This document shows positions 8,413 to 17,592 of a DNA stretch of 64,000 nt, piece after piece. The DNA is from Streptomyces niger (GTDB lineage Bacteria > Actinomycetota > Actinomycetes > Streptomycetales > Streptomycetaceae): positions 62,001-126,000 of the forward strand of contig NZ_JOFQ01000014.1 in the NCBI RefSeq assembly GCF_000718305.1, read 5' to 3'. The translations under genes were made by a program, and so were the position numbers. How positions within the stretch are numbered: position 1 is the first letter of the stretch; every line of letters begins with the position of its first letter. The notes beneath the pieces are model-generated. The model saw only the letters and a list, made by a program, of their open reading frames with translations. It searched no databases and was not told where the DNA came from.

Positions 8413-9060
8413 ATGGAGACGAAGAGTCGGGCCGGCGTACACGCGGTGTCCGCTGACGCCGGGGAGAAGGTCGACGGCTATCTGATGGCCGATTTCCCGT
8501 GGTACGGCCTGGACGAGGCCTTCACGGGCCCGCGCCGGCTGATGCACGCCGGCGTCACCCCCCAAGGCACGGTCGAACACGGTTCGCTCGCGCACGGCGA
8601 GGAGCCCACCATTCGGGTGGAGACGGTGCCCGACGCCGAGCGCTTCACGGTGGTGGTCACGGTGCCCTGCCGCCCCGTACGGCGCAGCGAGGACGGCACG
8701 GGCGTCCTGGAAGCCACCTCGGTCTCCTCGGCGGCCTGGCTGGCCGGTTCGGGGCTGCTGAACTGCACCTGGCCGGTGCAGATGGAGCGGGCGCTGCGGC
8801 AGGACTGGCTGGAACAGCAGACCATGCTCGCGTGGGAGCTGGCGGACGACCTGACCGGTGAGGCCTGGTCGGAGCTCACGCTTCCGGTGGACGGCGTGCC
8901 GACGCCGTTCCACTACCGCGAATCGGAGTACGGCTGGGTGCTCGCCGGGTCGACGGGCGACGGCGCGGACGGCGTGCACATCGGCGCGTACGGGCGCGGC
9001 ATGAGCGCCTACGGCCTCGGCTTCGCCGTCATCAAGGACCTCAGCGCGTACGAGGGCTGA
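8413..9060 (+). CDS. Conserved hypothetical protein
   Basis: Protein of 215 residues with no signal peptide, membrane helix or recognisable motif. It has a regular alpha/beta composition with several aromatic residues (DFPWYGLDEAF, NCTWPVQMERALRQDW) and a Gly/Tyr-rich end (GAYGRGMSAYGLGFAVI). I recognise it only as a Streptomyces-conserved protein at this position. ATG 8413 has GAGGAGG about 10 nt upstream. It runs with tatB and converges on mrp. Confidence 0.75.
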   Translation: METKSRAGVHAVSADAGEKVDGYLMADFPWYGLDEAFTGPRRLMHAGVTPQGTVEHGSLAHGEEPTIRVETVPDAERFTVVVTVPCRPVRRSEDGTGVLEATSVSSAAWLAGSGLLNCTWPVQMERALRQDWLEQQTMLAWELADDLTGEAWSELTLPVDGVPTPFHYRESEYGWVLAGSTGDGADGVHIGAYGRGMSAYGLGFAVIKDLSAYEG

Positions 9061-9110
9061 GCGCCCGCAGCTCGCAGCCCGAGGCGCCGACCTCACAGCG
9101 CGCACGAAGG

Positions 9111-9180
9111 CCGCGCGCGAGCGCCAAGACCGCACACAAGCGCCGAAGCCGCGCACAAGCGCCGAGGCCGCGCACGACGA
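9111..9180. repeat. 19-bp degenerate tandem repeat before the mrp terminator
   Basis: Units of the form CCGCGCACAAGCGCCGARG lie at 9111-9129, 9130-9148 and 9149-9167, and a fourth partial copy runs into the terminator stem. No coding frame is supported here. Confidence 0.7.
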
Positions 9181-9206
9181 AGGGGCGGACCCGGCGGTCC
9201 GCCCCT
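9181..9206. terminator. Bidirectional terminator between the 215-residue protein gene and mrp
   Basis: AGGGGCGGACC (9181-9191), loop CGGC, GGTCCGCCCCT (9196-9206): a perfect 11-bp stem with a tetraloop between convergent genes. Confidence 0.85.
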
Positions 9207-9236
9207 CGTGACGCCCGGGGATGCCCCGGTGAGCGC

Positions 9237-10394
9237 TCAGAACTTGTTGCGTGGGGTGATTCCCAGGGACATGCCCGACAGGCCGCGCTGGCGGCCGCCC
9301 AGCTTGCCGGCGATCGCGCGGATCGCCGCGCCCGCGCCCGATTCCGGGTCGGTGAGCACGACCGGGTTGCCCGCGTCGCCGCCCTCCCGCAGCCGGACGT
9401 CGATCGGGATCGAGCCGAGCACCGGCACCTGCGTACCGGTCGTCTTCGTGAGGCCCTCGGCGACCTGCTGGCCGCCGCCCGTGCCGAAGACGTCGACGAC
9501 CTCGCCGGTCGGCAGCTCCAGGCCTGCCATGTTCTCGACCACGCCGACGATCTTCTGGTGGGTCTGCACGGCGATGGAGCCGGCCCGCTCGGCGACCTCG
9601 GCGGCGGCCTGCTGCGGGGTGGTGACCACCAGGATCTCGGCGTTCGGCACCAGCTGGGCGACGGAGATCGCGATGTCGCCGGTGCCCGGGGGCAGGTCGA
9701 GCAGCAGGACGTCCAGGTCGCCCCAGTACACGTCGGCGAGGAACTGCTGGAGCGCGCGGTGCAGCATCGGGCCGCGCCAGACGACCGGCGCGTTGCCCGG
9801 GGTGAACATGCCGATCGAGATGACCTTCACGCCGTTCGCCGACGGCGGCATGATCATGTTCTCGACCTGGGTGGGGCGGCCCTCGGCGCCCAGCATGCGC
9901 GGCACGCTGTGGCCGTAGATGTCCGCGTCCACGACGCCGACCTTCAGCCCGTCGGCGGCCATCGCCGCGGCGAGGTTCACCGTCACCGAGGACTTGCCGA
10001 CGCCGCCCTTGCCGGAGGCGACCGCGTACACGCGGGTCAGCGAGCCGGGCTGGGCGAACGGCACCTCGCGCTCGGCGGTGCCGCCGCGCAGCGCCGCGGC
10101 CAGCTCCTTGCGCTGCTCGTCGCTCATCACGTCCAGGTCGACGGCGACGCTGGTGACGCCCTCGACCCCGGCGACCGCGTCGCGCACGTTACTGGTGATC
10201 GTCTCGCGCATCGGGCAGCCGGAGACGGTGAGGTAGACCACGACCGACACGGCGCCGTCGGCCGCGATGTCCACGGACTTGACCATCCCCAGCTCGGTGA
10301 TGGGGCGATGGATCTCGGGGTCGTTCACCGTCGCGAGCGCATCGCGGATCGCGTCCTCGCTCGGAACGGCCGTCGTGGGCGTGTCGGTAGCCAT
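9237..10394 (-). CDS. mrp: Mrp/ApbC-type P-loop ATPase (Fe-S cluster carrier)
   Basis: Protein of 385 residues. The N-terminal MIP18/DUF59 domain contains VNDPEIHRPITELGMV and VSGCPMRETI. The P-loop ATPase domain has the deviant Walker A GKGGVGKSS, then VVDADIYGHSVPRML and DLPPGTGDIAISV. ApbC proteins of proteobacteria carry a CxxC after the ENM motif; here the segment is VVENMAGLELPTGE without cysteines. As far as I recall the actinobacterial homologues lack it too, so cluster binding must differ. The start is ATG 10394, which coincides with the predicted transcription start, so the mRNA appears leaderless. Rv1229c (mrp) has the same neighbourhood in M. tuberculosis. Confidence 0.93.
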   Translation of the reverse strand: MATDTPTTAVPSEDAIRDALATVNDPEIHRPITELGMVKSVDIAADGAVSVVVYLTVSGCPMRETITSNVRDAVAGVEGVTSVAVDLDVMSDEQRKELAAALRGGTAEREVPFAQPGSLTRVYAVASGKGGVGKSSVTVNLAAAMAADGLKVGVVDADIYGHSVPRMLGAEGRPTQVENMIMPPSANGVKVISIGMFTPGNAPVVWRGPMLHRALQQFLADVYWGDLDVLLLDLPPGTGDIAISVAQLVPNAEILVVTTPQQAAAEVAERAGSIAVQTHQKIVGVVENMAGLELPTGEVVDVFGTGGGQQVAEGLTKTTGTQVPVLGSIPIDVRLREGGDAGNPVVLTDPESGAGAAIRAIAGKLGGRQRGLSGMSLGITPRNKF

Positions 10395-10430
10395 GTACTG
10401 CATAGTACGGCCGCGTGAAGCGCGTCCCAA
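10395..10430 (-). promoter_or_regulatory. Promoter of mrp, leaderless
   Basis: On the minus strand TTGGGA (10430-10425), 17 bases, TACTAT (10407-10402), 7 bases, then the A of ATG at 10394. Both hexamers and the spacing fit a housekeeping (HrdB) promoter, and no Shine-Dalgarno is present, so transcription should start at the initiation codon. Confidence 0.75.
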
Positions 10431-10501
10431 AGGGGTGGTGGTCGGGCGACGGGTGGCAGCCGGTGGGGGCCTCCGGAAAGGGCCGTCCGCCGTCGTGTGC
10501 G

Positions 10502-11092
10502 TCACTCCCGGTGACGGCGGCGGGACGGCCGTTCCTCGTACTCGCCGTCCTCGTACTCGGCGTCCCGCCGTTCCTCCAGCTCCTTGAGCATGTCCTGGAG
10601 TTCGGAGCGGATCCAGTCGCGGGTGGCGACCTCGCCGAGACCGAGGCGGAGCGCCGCGACCTCACGGGTCAGGTACTCCGTGTCGGCGATCGACCGCTCG
10701 TTCTGCTTGCGGTCCTGTTCGCGGCTGACCCGGTCCCGGTCGTCCTGCCGGTTCTGCGCGAGCAGGATCAGCGGCGCGGCGTACGACGCCTGCAGGGACA
10801 GCGCGAGGGTCAGGAAGATGAAGGGGTACTCGTCGAAGCGGAGCGGCGCGGGCGCCGTGACGTTCCAGCCGACCCAGACGATGATCAGGACGGTCATCCA
10901 GACGATGAACCGGCCGGTGCCCAGGAAGCGGGCGATCTTCTCCGACAGTCGCCCGAACGCTTCCGGGTCGTACTCCGGCAGCAGGCTGCGGCGCGGCGCG
11001 CGCGGCACGTCCAGCCGGACCCGGGACCGCTCGCCGGAGACCGCGGCGGCCCGCGCCCGCTCCTTGGTGCTCTCCCGCTCATCCACGCCCAT
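10502..11092 (-). CDS. DUF1003 family membrane protein
   Basis: Protein of 196 residues with a hydrophilic N-terminus and two membrane helices, FIVWMTVLIIVWVGWN and a second around PFIFLTLALSLQASYAAPLI. The family signature PFIFLTLALSLQ with APLILLAQNRQDDRDR is clear. A charged C-terminal coiled coil follows. ATG 11092 is preferred over GTG 11104 because GGTGGGGG lies five bases before it. The gene overlaps the end of the upstream MgtE_N/CBS gene by 14 bases, so they form an operon. The molecular role of DUF1003 is unknown. Confidence 0.85.
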   Translation of the reverse strand: MGVDERESTKERARAAAVSGERSRVRLDVPRAPRRSLLPEYDPEAFGRLSEKIARFLGTGRFIVWMTVLIIVWVGWNVTAPAPLRFDEYPFIFLTLALSLQASYAAPLILLAQNRQDDRDRVSREQDRKQNERSIADTEYLTREVAALRLGLGEVATRDWIRSELQDMLKELEERRDAEYEDGEYEERPSRRRHRE

Positions 11093-12500
11093 GCGCACCC
11101 CCACCCGCGGTGCCGGTGGCGCTGCTCCCCGAAGCGCCGCCGGAGTGTCCGTTCGCCCGGTCGCGCCCGTGCTCGTCCGCGCGGTCGCGCCCGTGTCCGT
11201 TCGCCCGCTCGTCGTGCCCGCCGATGTGGTCGGTGGCGTCCACGCCGGGCGCGCCGTGCAGGTCCGTCTCGCGCCAGTCCTCGGGCAGCAGGTGGTCCAG
11301 GACGTCGTCGACGGTCACCGCGCCCAGCAGCGACCCGCTCTCGTCCACGACGGGCGCCGCGACCATGTTGTACGTGGCCAGGTAGCTGGTCACGGCGGGC
11401 AGCGGGGTGTCCGGCGGCAGCGGCGGCAGATCGCTCTCCACCACCGCGCCCACGAGGGTGAAGGGCGGGTCCCGCAGCAGCCGCTGGAAGTGGGCCACGC
11501 CGAGGTACTTTCCGGTCGGCGTCTGGTCCGGCGGCCGGCAGACGTACACCTGGGCGGCGAGCGCGGGGGAGAGGTCGGGGTCGCGCACCCGGGCGAGCGC
11601 GTCGGCGACCGTGGCGTCCGGGCTCAGCACGATCGGCTCGGTGGTCATCAGGCCGCCCGCCGTGCGCTCCTCGTACGACATCAGGCGCCGCACGTCGGCC
11701 GCGTCGCCGGGCTGCATCAGCGTCAGCAGCCGCTCCTTCTCGTCCTCCGGGAGCTCGGAGAGCAGGTCGGCGGCGTCGTCGGGGTCCATGGCCTCCAGGA
11801 CGTCGGCGGCCCGCTCGTCCTTCAGCTTGCCGAGGATCTCGACCTGGTCGTCCTCCGGCAGCTCCTCCAGGACGTCGGCGAGGCGGTCGTCGTCCAGCGC
11901 GGCGGCCACCTCGACGCGGCGCTTGGGATTGAGGTGGTGCAGGACGCTCGCGAGGTCGGCGGGGTGCAGCTGCTCGAACGTGGCGAGCAGGCTCTCGGCG
12001 CCCTGCCCGTGCTCCTCCAGGGAGAAGCCGGTGACCTGCGACCAGTCGAGGGTCAACGTTTCTCCGCGGCGACGCAGGGCACCGCCCTTCCCCTTCCGTA
12101 CGAAGACCTTCTCGATCTCCCAGTCCCGGCGGGCCGGCAGTTGGGTGATGCCGATGTCCAGGACGGTGGCGTCCTCACCGGTCTCCACGATGCGTACCCG
12201 GCGGTCCAGCAGCTCGCCGAGAACGAGGGTCTCCGAGGCGCGCTGCTCGAAGCGGCGCATGTTCACCACGCCGGTCGTGATGACCTGGCCGGACTCCACG
12301 CCCGTCACCCGGGTCATCGGCAGGAAGATCCGGCGCCGGCTGATCACCTCGACGACCAGCCCCAGCAGCCGCGGTGGCCGGCCGCCCACCCGCAGTACGG
12401 CCACGAGGTCGCGCACCCGGCCGACCTGGTCGCCATTGGGGTCGAACACGGCGATGCCGGAGAGATGCGAGACGAACACCCGGGGGGTGACCACCGCCAT
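11079..12500 (-). CDS. MgtE N-terminal domain / CBS domain protein without channel
   Basis: Protein of 473 residues. A PRC-barrel-like N-terminal part (VFVSHLSGIAVFDPNGDQVG, then GLVVEVISRRRIFLPM) is followed by an MgtE_N superhelix (LHPADLASVLHHLNP, LADVLEELPEDDQVEILGKL, DPDDAADLLSELPEDE). A CBS pair begins MTTEPIVLSPDATVADAL. The C-terminal tail is a His/Gly/Asp/Arg-rich repeat (HGRDRADEHGRDRANGH). The membrane channel domain of true MgtE is absent, so this is a soluble magnesium-sensing-type module rather than a transporter. ATG 12500 lies downstream of GGAGAAGGAG and GGAGG. CorA encoded 1.7 kb away is the likely transport partner, by inference. Confidence 0.85.
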   Translation of the reverse strand: MAVVTPRVFVSHLSGIAVFDPNGDQVGRVRDLVAVLRVGGRPPRLLGLVVEVISRRRIFLPMTRVTGVESGQVITTGVVNMRRFEQRASETLVLGELLDRRVRIVETGEDATVLDIGITQLPARRDWEIEKVFVRKGKGGALRRRGETLTLDWSQVTGFSLEEHGQGAESLLATFEQLHPADLASVLHHLNPKRRVEVAAALDDDRLADVLEELPEDDQVEILGKLKDERAADVLEAMDPDDAADLLSELPEDEKERLLTLMQPGDAADVRRLMSYEERTAGGLMTTEPIVLSPDATVADALARVRDPDLSPALAAQVYVCRPPDQTPTGKYLGVAHFQRLLRDPPFTLVGAVVESDLPPLPPDTPLPAVTSYLATYNMVAAPVVDESGSLLGAVTVDDVLDHLLPEDWRETDLHGAPGVDATDHIGGHDERANGHGRDRADEHGRDRANGHSGGASGSSATGTAGGGAHGRG

Positions 12501-12758
12501 GCCGTGCGCCTCCGCTCCTTCTCCTCCGGCTACCGGCGGACCGAGGGCAGCCGTCTCCCGATAAATCAGGTGATATCGCGCTTGGGTCGGCTTCAGGCTA
12601 GCGCGCCCAGGTGACGGGTGCCCCGGCAGGCACCACCGTACGGCTGTCCGATCGATGTCCGCCGCCCTCTCCGCCGGACGCCGTGCGGTGCACCGGTACG
12701 CTGCCGTACGCCGTCGAGGCACCCCGCGACCGACCAGCGCACCAGGAGGCAGGCAGCC

Positions 12759-13544
12759 GTGTCCGCTACTTCGTCAGGAACCAGCCGTCGGCCCCGCTCC
12801 GTCCGCCGCCGCGCCGGCCGGGCGACGACCGCCGTCACGGCGTGCGCGGGCCTGGCGCTGGCACTGACGGCCTGCGGGGGCTCGGACGACCCGGACGCGG
12901 GCACCAACGGCGTCGGCAAGCTGTCCGCCGCCAAGATCCAGCAGAAGACGGTGGCCGCCGCGGAGAGCGCGAACAGCGTGCACGTCACCGGCAAGCTCGT
13001 CAGCGGCCGCAGCACCTACGAACTGGACATGCAGCTCGCGCAGAACGGCGGCAAGGGCACGGTCGGCACCAAGGACACCGAGTTCTCCCTGCTGCGCATC
13101 GACCGGTCGCTGTGGGTGAAGGCCGACGCCGACTTCTGGGCACATCAGAAGGACGCGGCACCGAGCAAGAGCGACAACGCGGCCGCCGCCAAGCTGGACG
13201 GCAAGTACGTGAAGGTGCCCGCCGAGGACCGTACGTACAAGCAGTTCAGCGGCTTCACCGAGAAGGAGTCGCTGCTGGAGACGCTGCTCTCGCTGCACGG
13301 CAGCCTCTCCCGCGGCGCCCACGGCGAGCTCGACGGCACCCGCACGATCCGCATCGCGGCGGCGCAGGGCAACGGCGGCACGCTGGACGTCTCTCTCAAG
13401 GGCGAGCCCTACCCGCTGCGCCTCCAGCGGGCCGGCGGCGCGGGCGTGGTCCGCTTCGCCGACTGGGGCACGCACATCTCGCTGGAGCGCCCGGCCGACA
13501 ACCAGGTCGTGGACTACGGGGAGAACCTCGGCAGCGGGAACTGA
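12759..13544 (+). CDS. Putative lipoprotein (LolA/LppX-like fold suspected)
   Basis: Protein of 261 residues with an Arg-rich n-region, a hydrophobic stretch TAVTACAGLALALTACGG and a lipobox LTAC. Downstream it has the beta-rich pattern of LppX/LprG-type lipid-carrier lipoproteins (SVHVTGKLVSGRSTYELDM, SLLRIDRSLWVKADADFW). GTG 12759 is chosen because AGGAGG lies 10 nt upstream; the frame is open further upstream without signal-peptide logic. It probably sits on the outer face of the membrane. The fold assignment is from appearance only. Confidence 0.8.
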   Translation: MSATSSGTSRRPRSVRRRAGRATTAVTACAGLALALTACGGSDDPDAGTNGVGKLSAAKIQQKTVAAAESANSVHVTGKLVSGRSTYELDMQLAQNGGKGTVGTKDTEFSLLRIDRSLWVKADADFWAHQKDAAPSKSDNAAAAKLDGKYVKVPAEDRTYKQFSGFTEKESLLETLLSLHGSLSRGAHGELDGTRTIRIAAAQGNGGTLDVSLKGEPYPLRLQRAGGAGVVRFADWGTHISLERPADNQVVDYGENLGSGN

Positions 13545-13634
13545 AGCGCCGGCGCGCGGACCTCTCGAAGCGGCGCCGGGACCGCTGCGTGGAAACCGAG
13601 CGCCGGTGCGCGGCGCGCCCCCGGCGACCGCGGC

Positions 13635-14180
13635 TCAGCCGCGCCGCCTCCGGCGAAGCAGCTTCGGCAGCGCGGCGGGGAGCGGCCCGCGGGTGGTGGC
13701 GGCGGACGGCAGCGGCCGGGCGGCCCCCGCGTCCTCGCCGAACTCCGTCCGCACGTCGGGCGCTCCGGCCTCGGTGTGCGGGGTCAGCCGCAGCACCCGG
13801 CACTCGCGGGCCCAACGCTCCGGCATGGTGTCCGCGTCCGGCGCGTTCAGCCGCTTGCCCTTCAGCTCGCCGACGGCGGCCTCCCAGGGCTCGCTGTGCG
13901 GCGCGACCTCGGCGACCCGGGCCGTCCAGGCGACCAGCCGGCCACCCTTGTCCTTGCTGCGGACGGTGACCGTGGCGGTGGCGCCGTCGGCGAGGCCGAG
14001 GTCCGCCAGCGGCTGCTCCAGGGGGCCGTCGCCGACCAGGCACGCGGCGCCGTCGTGCCAGACGTGCCAGAGCGCGCGGGACGGGCCCTCGGTGCCCTGG
14101 ACCCAGATGAGGCCGGACTTCTTGGTGGCCTCCTCGATGAGCGCCTGGTCGAGCAGCGGCTGGGGCACGGTCTCCGTCAT
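13635..14180 (-). CDS. Conserved hypothetical protein, possible split-barrel (pyridoxamine oxidase-like)
   Basis: Protein of 181 residues. The N-terminal half resembles FMN-binding split barrels (ATKKSGLIWVQGTEGPSRAL, then CLVGDGPLEQPLADLGLADG), but no diagnostic motif is present. The tail is basic and low complexity (PLPAALPKLLRRRRRG). There is no Shine-Dalgarno: TAGGCT (14193-14188 on the minus strand) sits seven bases before ATG 14180, so the transcript is probably leaderless. It is transcribed in the same direction as corA. Confidence 0.7.
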   Translation of the reverse strand: MTETVPQPLLDQALIEEATKKSGLIWVQGTEGPSRALWHVWHDGAACLVGDGPLEQPLADLGLADGATATVTVRSKDKGGRLVAWTARVAEVAPHSEPWEAAVGELKGKRLNAPDADTMPERWARECRVLRLTPHTEAGAPDVRTEFGEDAGAARPLPSAATTRGPLPAALPKLLRRRRRG

Positions 14181-14232
14181 GCCCGTAAGCCTAGTCAGCC
14201 GGCGGGCGGGACCGTGCCGCCGCCCCGGCCCG

Positions 14233-15366
14233 CTACAGCCAGCCGTTGCGCTTGAAGCCGCGGTGGATGCCGACGCAGATGACGACGGTGAGCATCAGGA
14301 CGGCCGGGTAGCCGAACTTCCAGTGCAGCTCGGGCATGTACTTGAAGTTCATGCCGTAGATCCCGGCGATCATCGTCGGCACCGCGAAGATCGCGGCCCA
14401 CGAGGTGATCTTGCGCATGTCCTCGTTCTGCGCCACGGTCGCCTGCGCCAGGTTGGCCTGCAGGATGGAGTTCAGCAGGTCGTCGAAGCCGATCACCTGC
14501 TCGTTGACGCGCGCCAGGTGGTCGGCGACGTCCCGGAAGTACTTCTGGATGTCGGAGTCGACCAGCCGCATCGGCCGCTCGCTGAGCTGCTGCATCGGGC
14601 GCAGCAGCGGCGAGACCGCCCGCTTGAACTCCAGCACCTCGCGCTTGAGCTGGTAGATCCGCCCGGCGTCGCCGCCCTTGGCGGTGGCCCCGGCCTTGCC
14701 GCCCTGGGCCTTGCCGTTGGTGCCGGAGCTGAAGACGTCGATCTCCACCTCGTCGATGTCGTCCTGCACCGCGTCGGCGACCGCGATGTAGCCGTCCACG
14801 ACTTGGTCGGCGATGGCGTGCAGCACGGCCGAGGGGCCCTTGCCGAGCAGCTCGGGGTCGTCCTGGAGGCGGTGCCGCAGCGCGCGCAGCGAGCCCTGGC
14901 CGCCGTGCCGGACGGTCACGATGAAGTCCCGGCCGGTGAAGCACATCACCTCGCCGGTCTCCACGACCTCGCTGGTGGCGGTCAGCTCGGCGTGCTCGAC
15001 GTAGTGGATCGTCTTGAAGACGGTGAAGAGGGTGTCGTCGTACCGCTCCAGCTTGGGCCGCTGGTGGGCGTGGACGGCGTCCTCGACGGCCAGCGGGTGC
15101 AGCCCGAACTCCTTGGCGATGCCGGCGAACTCGCGCTCGTTCGGCTCGTGCAGGCCGATCCAGGTGAAGCCGCCGTTCTCCTGCACCTCGGCGATGGCCT
15201 CGGCCGGGGAGATGTGCTTCGTGACGCGGCGTCCGTCGCGGTAGACACCGCAGTCGACGATGGCGCTGTTGGTGGCGGCGGTGCGGGTGGTCTCGTACTC
15301 GTACGGGGAGTCGCCGCGACGCCGGGAGGGGCGGACGGCGGCGCGCAGGTCGCGGATCATCGACAT
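14233..15366 (-). CDS. corA: CorA family magnesium/divalent cation channel
   Basis: Protein of 377 residues. A large N-terminal cytoplasmic domain is followed by two C-terminal membrane helices. The first ends in the signature YGMNF (the GMN motif), which lines the pore, and the periplasmic loop is KYMPELHWKFGYP. A Gly/Lys/Ala-rich insertion (GKAQGGKAGATAKGGDAG) interrupts the long helical region at about residues 218-235. ATG 15366 is chosen because GAAGGAG lies six bases before it. It forms the far end of a magnesium-linked neighbourhood with the MgtE_N/CBS protein. Confidence 0.93.
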   Translation of the reverse strand: MSMIRDLRAAVRPSRRRGDSPYEYETTRTAATNSAIVDCGVYRDGRRVTKHISPAEAIAEVQENGGFTWIGLHEPNEREFAGIAKEFGLHPLAVEDAVHAHQRPKLERYDDTLFTVFKTIHYVEHAELTATSEVVETGEVMCFTGRDFIVTVRHGGQGSLRALRHRLQDDPELLGKGPSAVLHAIADQVVDGYIAVADAVQDDIDEVEIDVFSSGTNGKAQGGKAGATAKGGDAGRIYQLKREVLEFKRAVSPLLRPMQQLSERPMRLVDSDIQKYFRDVADHLARVNEQVIGFDDLLNSILQANLAQATVAQNEDMRKITSWAAIFAVPTMIAGIYGMNFKYMPELHWKFGYPAVLMLTVVICVGIHRGFKRNGWL

Positions 15367-15876
15367 GGCAGGCTCCTTCACGGGCCGGCCGTCAGGCGCG
15401 GGGCGCGGTGCGTAGCGCAACCCGGAACGTGGACGTACGCGGCATCCTCGGCCGTACGTCCGCAAAGCGGGCGGCACTCCGTGCGTCGGTACTGACGGCG
15501 GTTCGCAGTGCGGAAAGAACAGGGAAAAGCGCGGTGCAGGCGTTCTTCCGTCAGAAGCTGCGGGTGCGAAGGGACTTCACGCGTTTCGGCGGGACAGGGC
15601 CGGGTACGGAAGCTCTCGGAATCAGGAGAGTCGCATCATCAGCGGGACGACGGGAGAACTGCCGGTACTGCACGGTCGACTAGGATCCATGCCAGTCCCA
15701 CCTCCTCCGGCCGGTCCCTGCTGGGGGACGACGTCTTTCGCTGACCAGATGGCAAGGCTATCAGCCGACTGAACCGTTACGTTCCCGCTGCGCCGCCGCT
15801 TTGCCCGTTCCATACGAAGCCGCGTCCCGCGGAAGCGACCGCCGGCCCGCCGCGGTGCCGCCCGTATGCTCGCCGC
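15367..15876. other. 510-bp intergenic region between corA and the SUFU-domain gene
   Basis: No convincing gene is present. On the minus strand a TAGCCT hexamer at 15757-15752 could be a -10 element, which would give corA a leader of nearly 390 nt, long enough for RNA-based control. I could not match that leader to the M-box magnesium riboswitch or any other known element by eye. Confidence 0.4.
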
Positions 15877-16461
15877 ATGTCTGACGTTCTTGAGCTGGTC
15901 GAAGCCCGGTTGCTGATGGCGCTGGGGGAGCCGGACGCGCGCGCGGCGGTGACGTTCCTCGGTACGGACCGCATCGAAGTGCTGCGCTACGCCGACGGCG
16001 AGCTGGTGCGGTACGTCACGCTGGGCATGTCGGCCCACCCCATGAACGACCCCTCGGAGGTTCTCGCGGACCCCCTGCGCGGCCCCCGCGCGGAGCTGAT
16101 CCTCACCGTGCGGAACGGCCGCGCCGACACCGACAAGGTGCTCAGGCCGCTCGCCGTGCTGGGCGCTTCCCCGCAGGTCGAGGGCGTCATCGTGGCCCCC
16201 GGCGCCTCCCTGGACGTGGGCGACCCGCTGTGGCCGGGCGCCCCCTTCACCTCGGTACTGGTCAGCGAGGGCGGCGGGCTGGTCGAGGACCTGGAGCTGG
16301 ACGACCCCATGGAGCCGGTGCGGTTCCTGCCGCTGCTGCCCATGACGCCGAACGAGGCGGCCTGGAAGCGGGTGCACGGCGCCGCGGCCCTGGAGGAGCG
16401 CTGGCTGCAGCAGGGCACCGACCTGCGGGACCCGCTGCGCGGCGGCGTCCCCTTGGACTGA
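15877..16461 (+). CDS. Suppressor-of-fused (SUFU) domain protein
   Basis: Protein of 194 residues. The arrangement fits bacterial SUFU-domain proteins: an N-terminal helix, then YVTLGMSAHPMNDPS, a RAELILTVRNGR strand pair and a PVRFLPLLPMTPNEAAWK segment. Several bacterial members are toxin-immunity proteins, but nothing nearby looks like a toxin. There is no Shine-Dalgarno; TATGCT (15865-15870) ends six bases before ATG 15877, which suggests a leaderless mRNA. Function unknown. Confidence 0.75.
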   Translation: MSDVLELVEARLLMALGEPDARAAVTFLGTDRIEVLRYADGELVRYVTLGMSAHPMNDPSEVLADPLRGPRAELILTVRNGRADTDKVLRPLAVLGASPQVEGVIVAPGASLDVGDPLWPGAPFTSVLVSEGGGLVEDLELDDPMEPVRFLPLLPMTPNEAAWKRVHGAAALEERWLQQGTDLRDPLRGGVPLD

Positions 16462-16715
16462 CGCACAGAGATCGAAACGCCACGATACGAAGTTGGCGTG
16501 ATATCGGCGCCTCAATGGCTCGAATGTGATCGGTCGGCCCTGTCCACGAGGAACAGCGGGGCCGAGACGTAGGGAAGGACAGACGGATCACCGCGGCGCT
16601 TCCCCGCCGGCCGCCGGGGTGGGCGGCCGATACATGGGGCATGCAGATGACGGAGCGGCACGGGCCGCCCCGGACGGGTGATCGTCCTTGACGCGCGGGC
16701 GGCCACGGAGGACCG

Positions 16716-17363
16716 TTGAGCCCTATGAGGGGCGAACCCAGTTGCCCGAAGTGCGGTGGCCGGGTGCGCGCGCCCGGTCTCTTTGCCGACTCCTGGCAGT
16801 GCGACGTGCACGGCACCGTGCACCCGCTGCAACCGGTCGTGCCGCCGAGCGTCGAAGCGCTGGCCGTCGTGGTCAACCGCGCGCGCGTCCCGGTGTGGAT
16901 GCCGTGGCCGCTGCCGGTGGGGTGGCTGTTCACGGGTGTGGCCTGCGCAGGGGACGACCGCAGCGGCGGCCGGGCCACCGCGGTGGCCTGCTCGGGCCCC
17001 GGACCGCTGGGCGGCCCGGGCGAGCTGGTGCTGGTCGCCGAGGAACTCGGCGTCGGCCTCGGCGCCCGGTACGCCGGCATCGAGGGACCGGATCCCGGGC
17101 CGCGCATGCGAGTGGAGCGCTCGCCGGCCGCCAAGGTGATGGCCGCGGGCCGGCCGACACCGTTGTGGCACGTCGAAGGCGTGCCCGAGGACCGCGCGGT
17201 CTTCGCGGGCGAGGCGCGCGGGCTGTGGCTGTGGGCGGTCGTCTGGCCCGAGCAGTCCGGGATGCTGATGTACGACGAGCTGGTCCTCACCGACCTGCGG
17301 GACGCGGGCGCCGAGGTGGACCTGCTGCCGTGCGGCGCGCTCTCCCCGCGCATCCTGTCCTGA
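16716..17363 (+). CDS. Zinc-ribbon-containing conserved protein (DUF6758-like)
   Basis: Protein of 215 residues. The N-terminus has a CPKCG knuckle followed by a single further Cys in SWQCDVHGTVHP, so the zinc site would be Cys3His or incomplete. The rest is a conserved domain with PVWMPWPLPVGWLFTGVACA and LWLWAVVWPEQSG. I recall it as a Streptomyces family named DUF6758. TTG 16716 fits best because GGAGG ends four bases upstream; ATG 16725 is the alternative and would leave 13 bases. Function unknown. Confidence 0.7.
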   Translation: MSPMRGEPSCPKCGGRVRAPGLFADSWQCDVHGTVHPLQPVVPPSVEALAVVVNRARVPVWMPWPLPVGWLFTGVACAGDDRSGGRATAVACSGPGPLGGPGELVLVAEELGVGLGARYAGIEGPDPGPRMRVERSPAAKVMAAGRPTPLWHVEGVPEDRAVFAGEARGLWLWAVVWPEQSGMLMYDELVLTDLRDAGAEVDLLPCGALSPRILS

Positions 17364-17592
17364 GCCGACGCGTCCGGTGCGGTCTGTCCTGAGCCGACGG
17401 GCCGGCATGCCTTGTCCCGAACCGGCGGGCCGGCGTCCGCGGCACGGAGATGTGCGGCACTGAGAGCGGTGTCACGTGCGACCCGTGAGTGATCGGCCGC
17501 GCGGCGGTTATCCTTTGGACGTCCCCTGTCGTCCGGTGCACTGTCCGGCCGTTGCCCGGTCCGCCGTCCCGCCCGTGTCTGGAGTCCGTGTC

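Noticed and set aside
15367..15876. Possible M-box magnesium riboswitch in the corA leader
   Set aside because: I could not align the conserved M-box segments to either strand by eye. A covariance-model search with a significant hit would reverse this.
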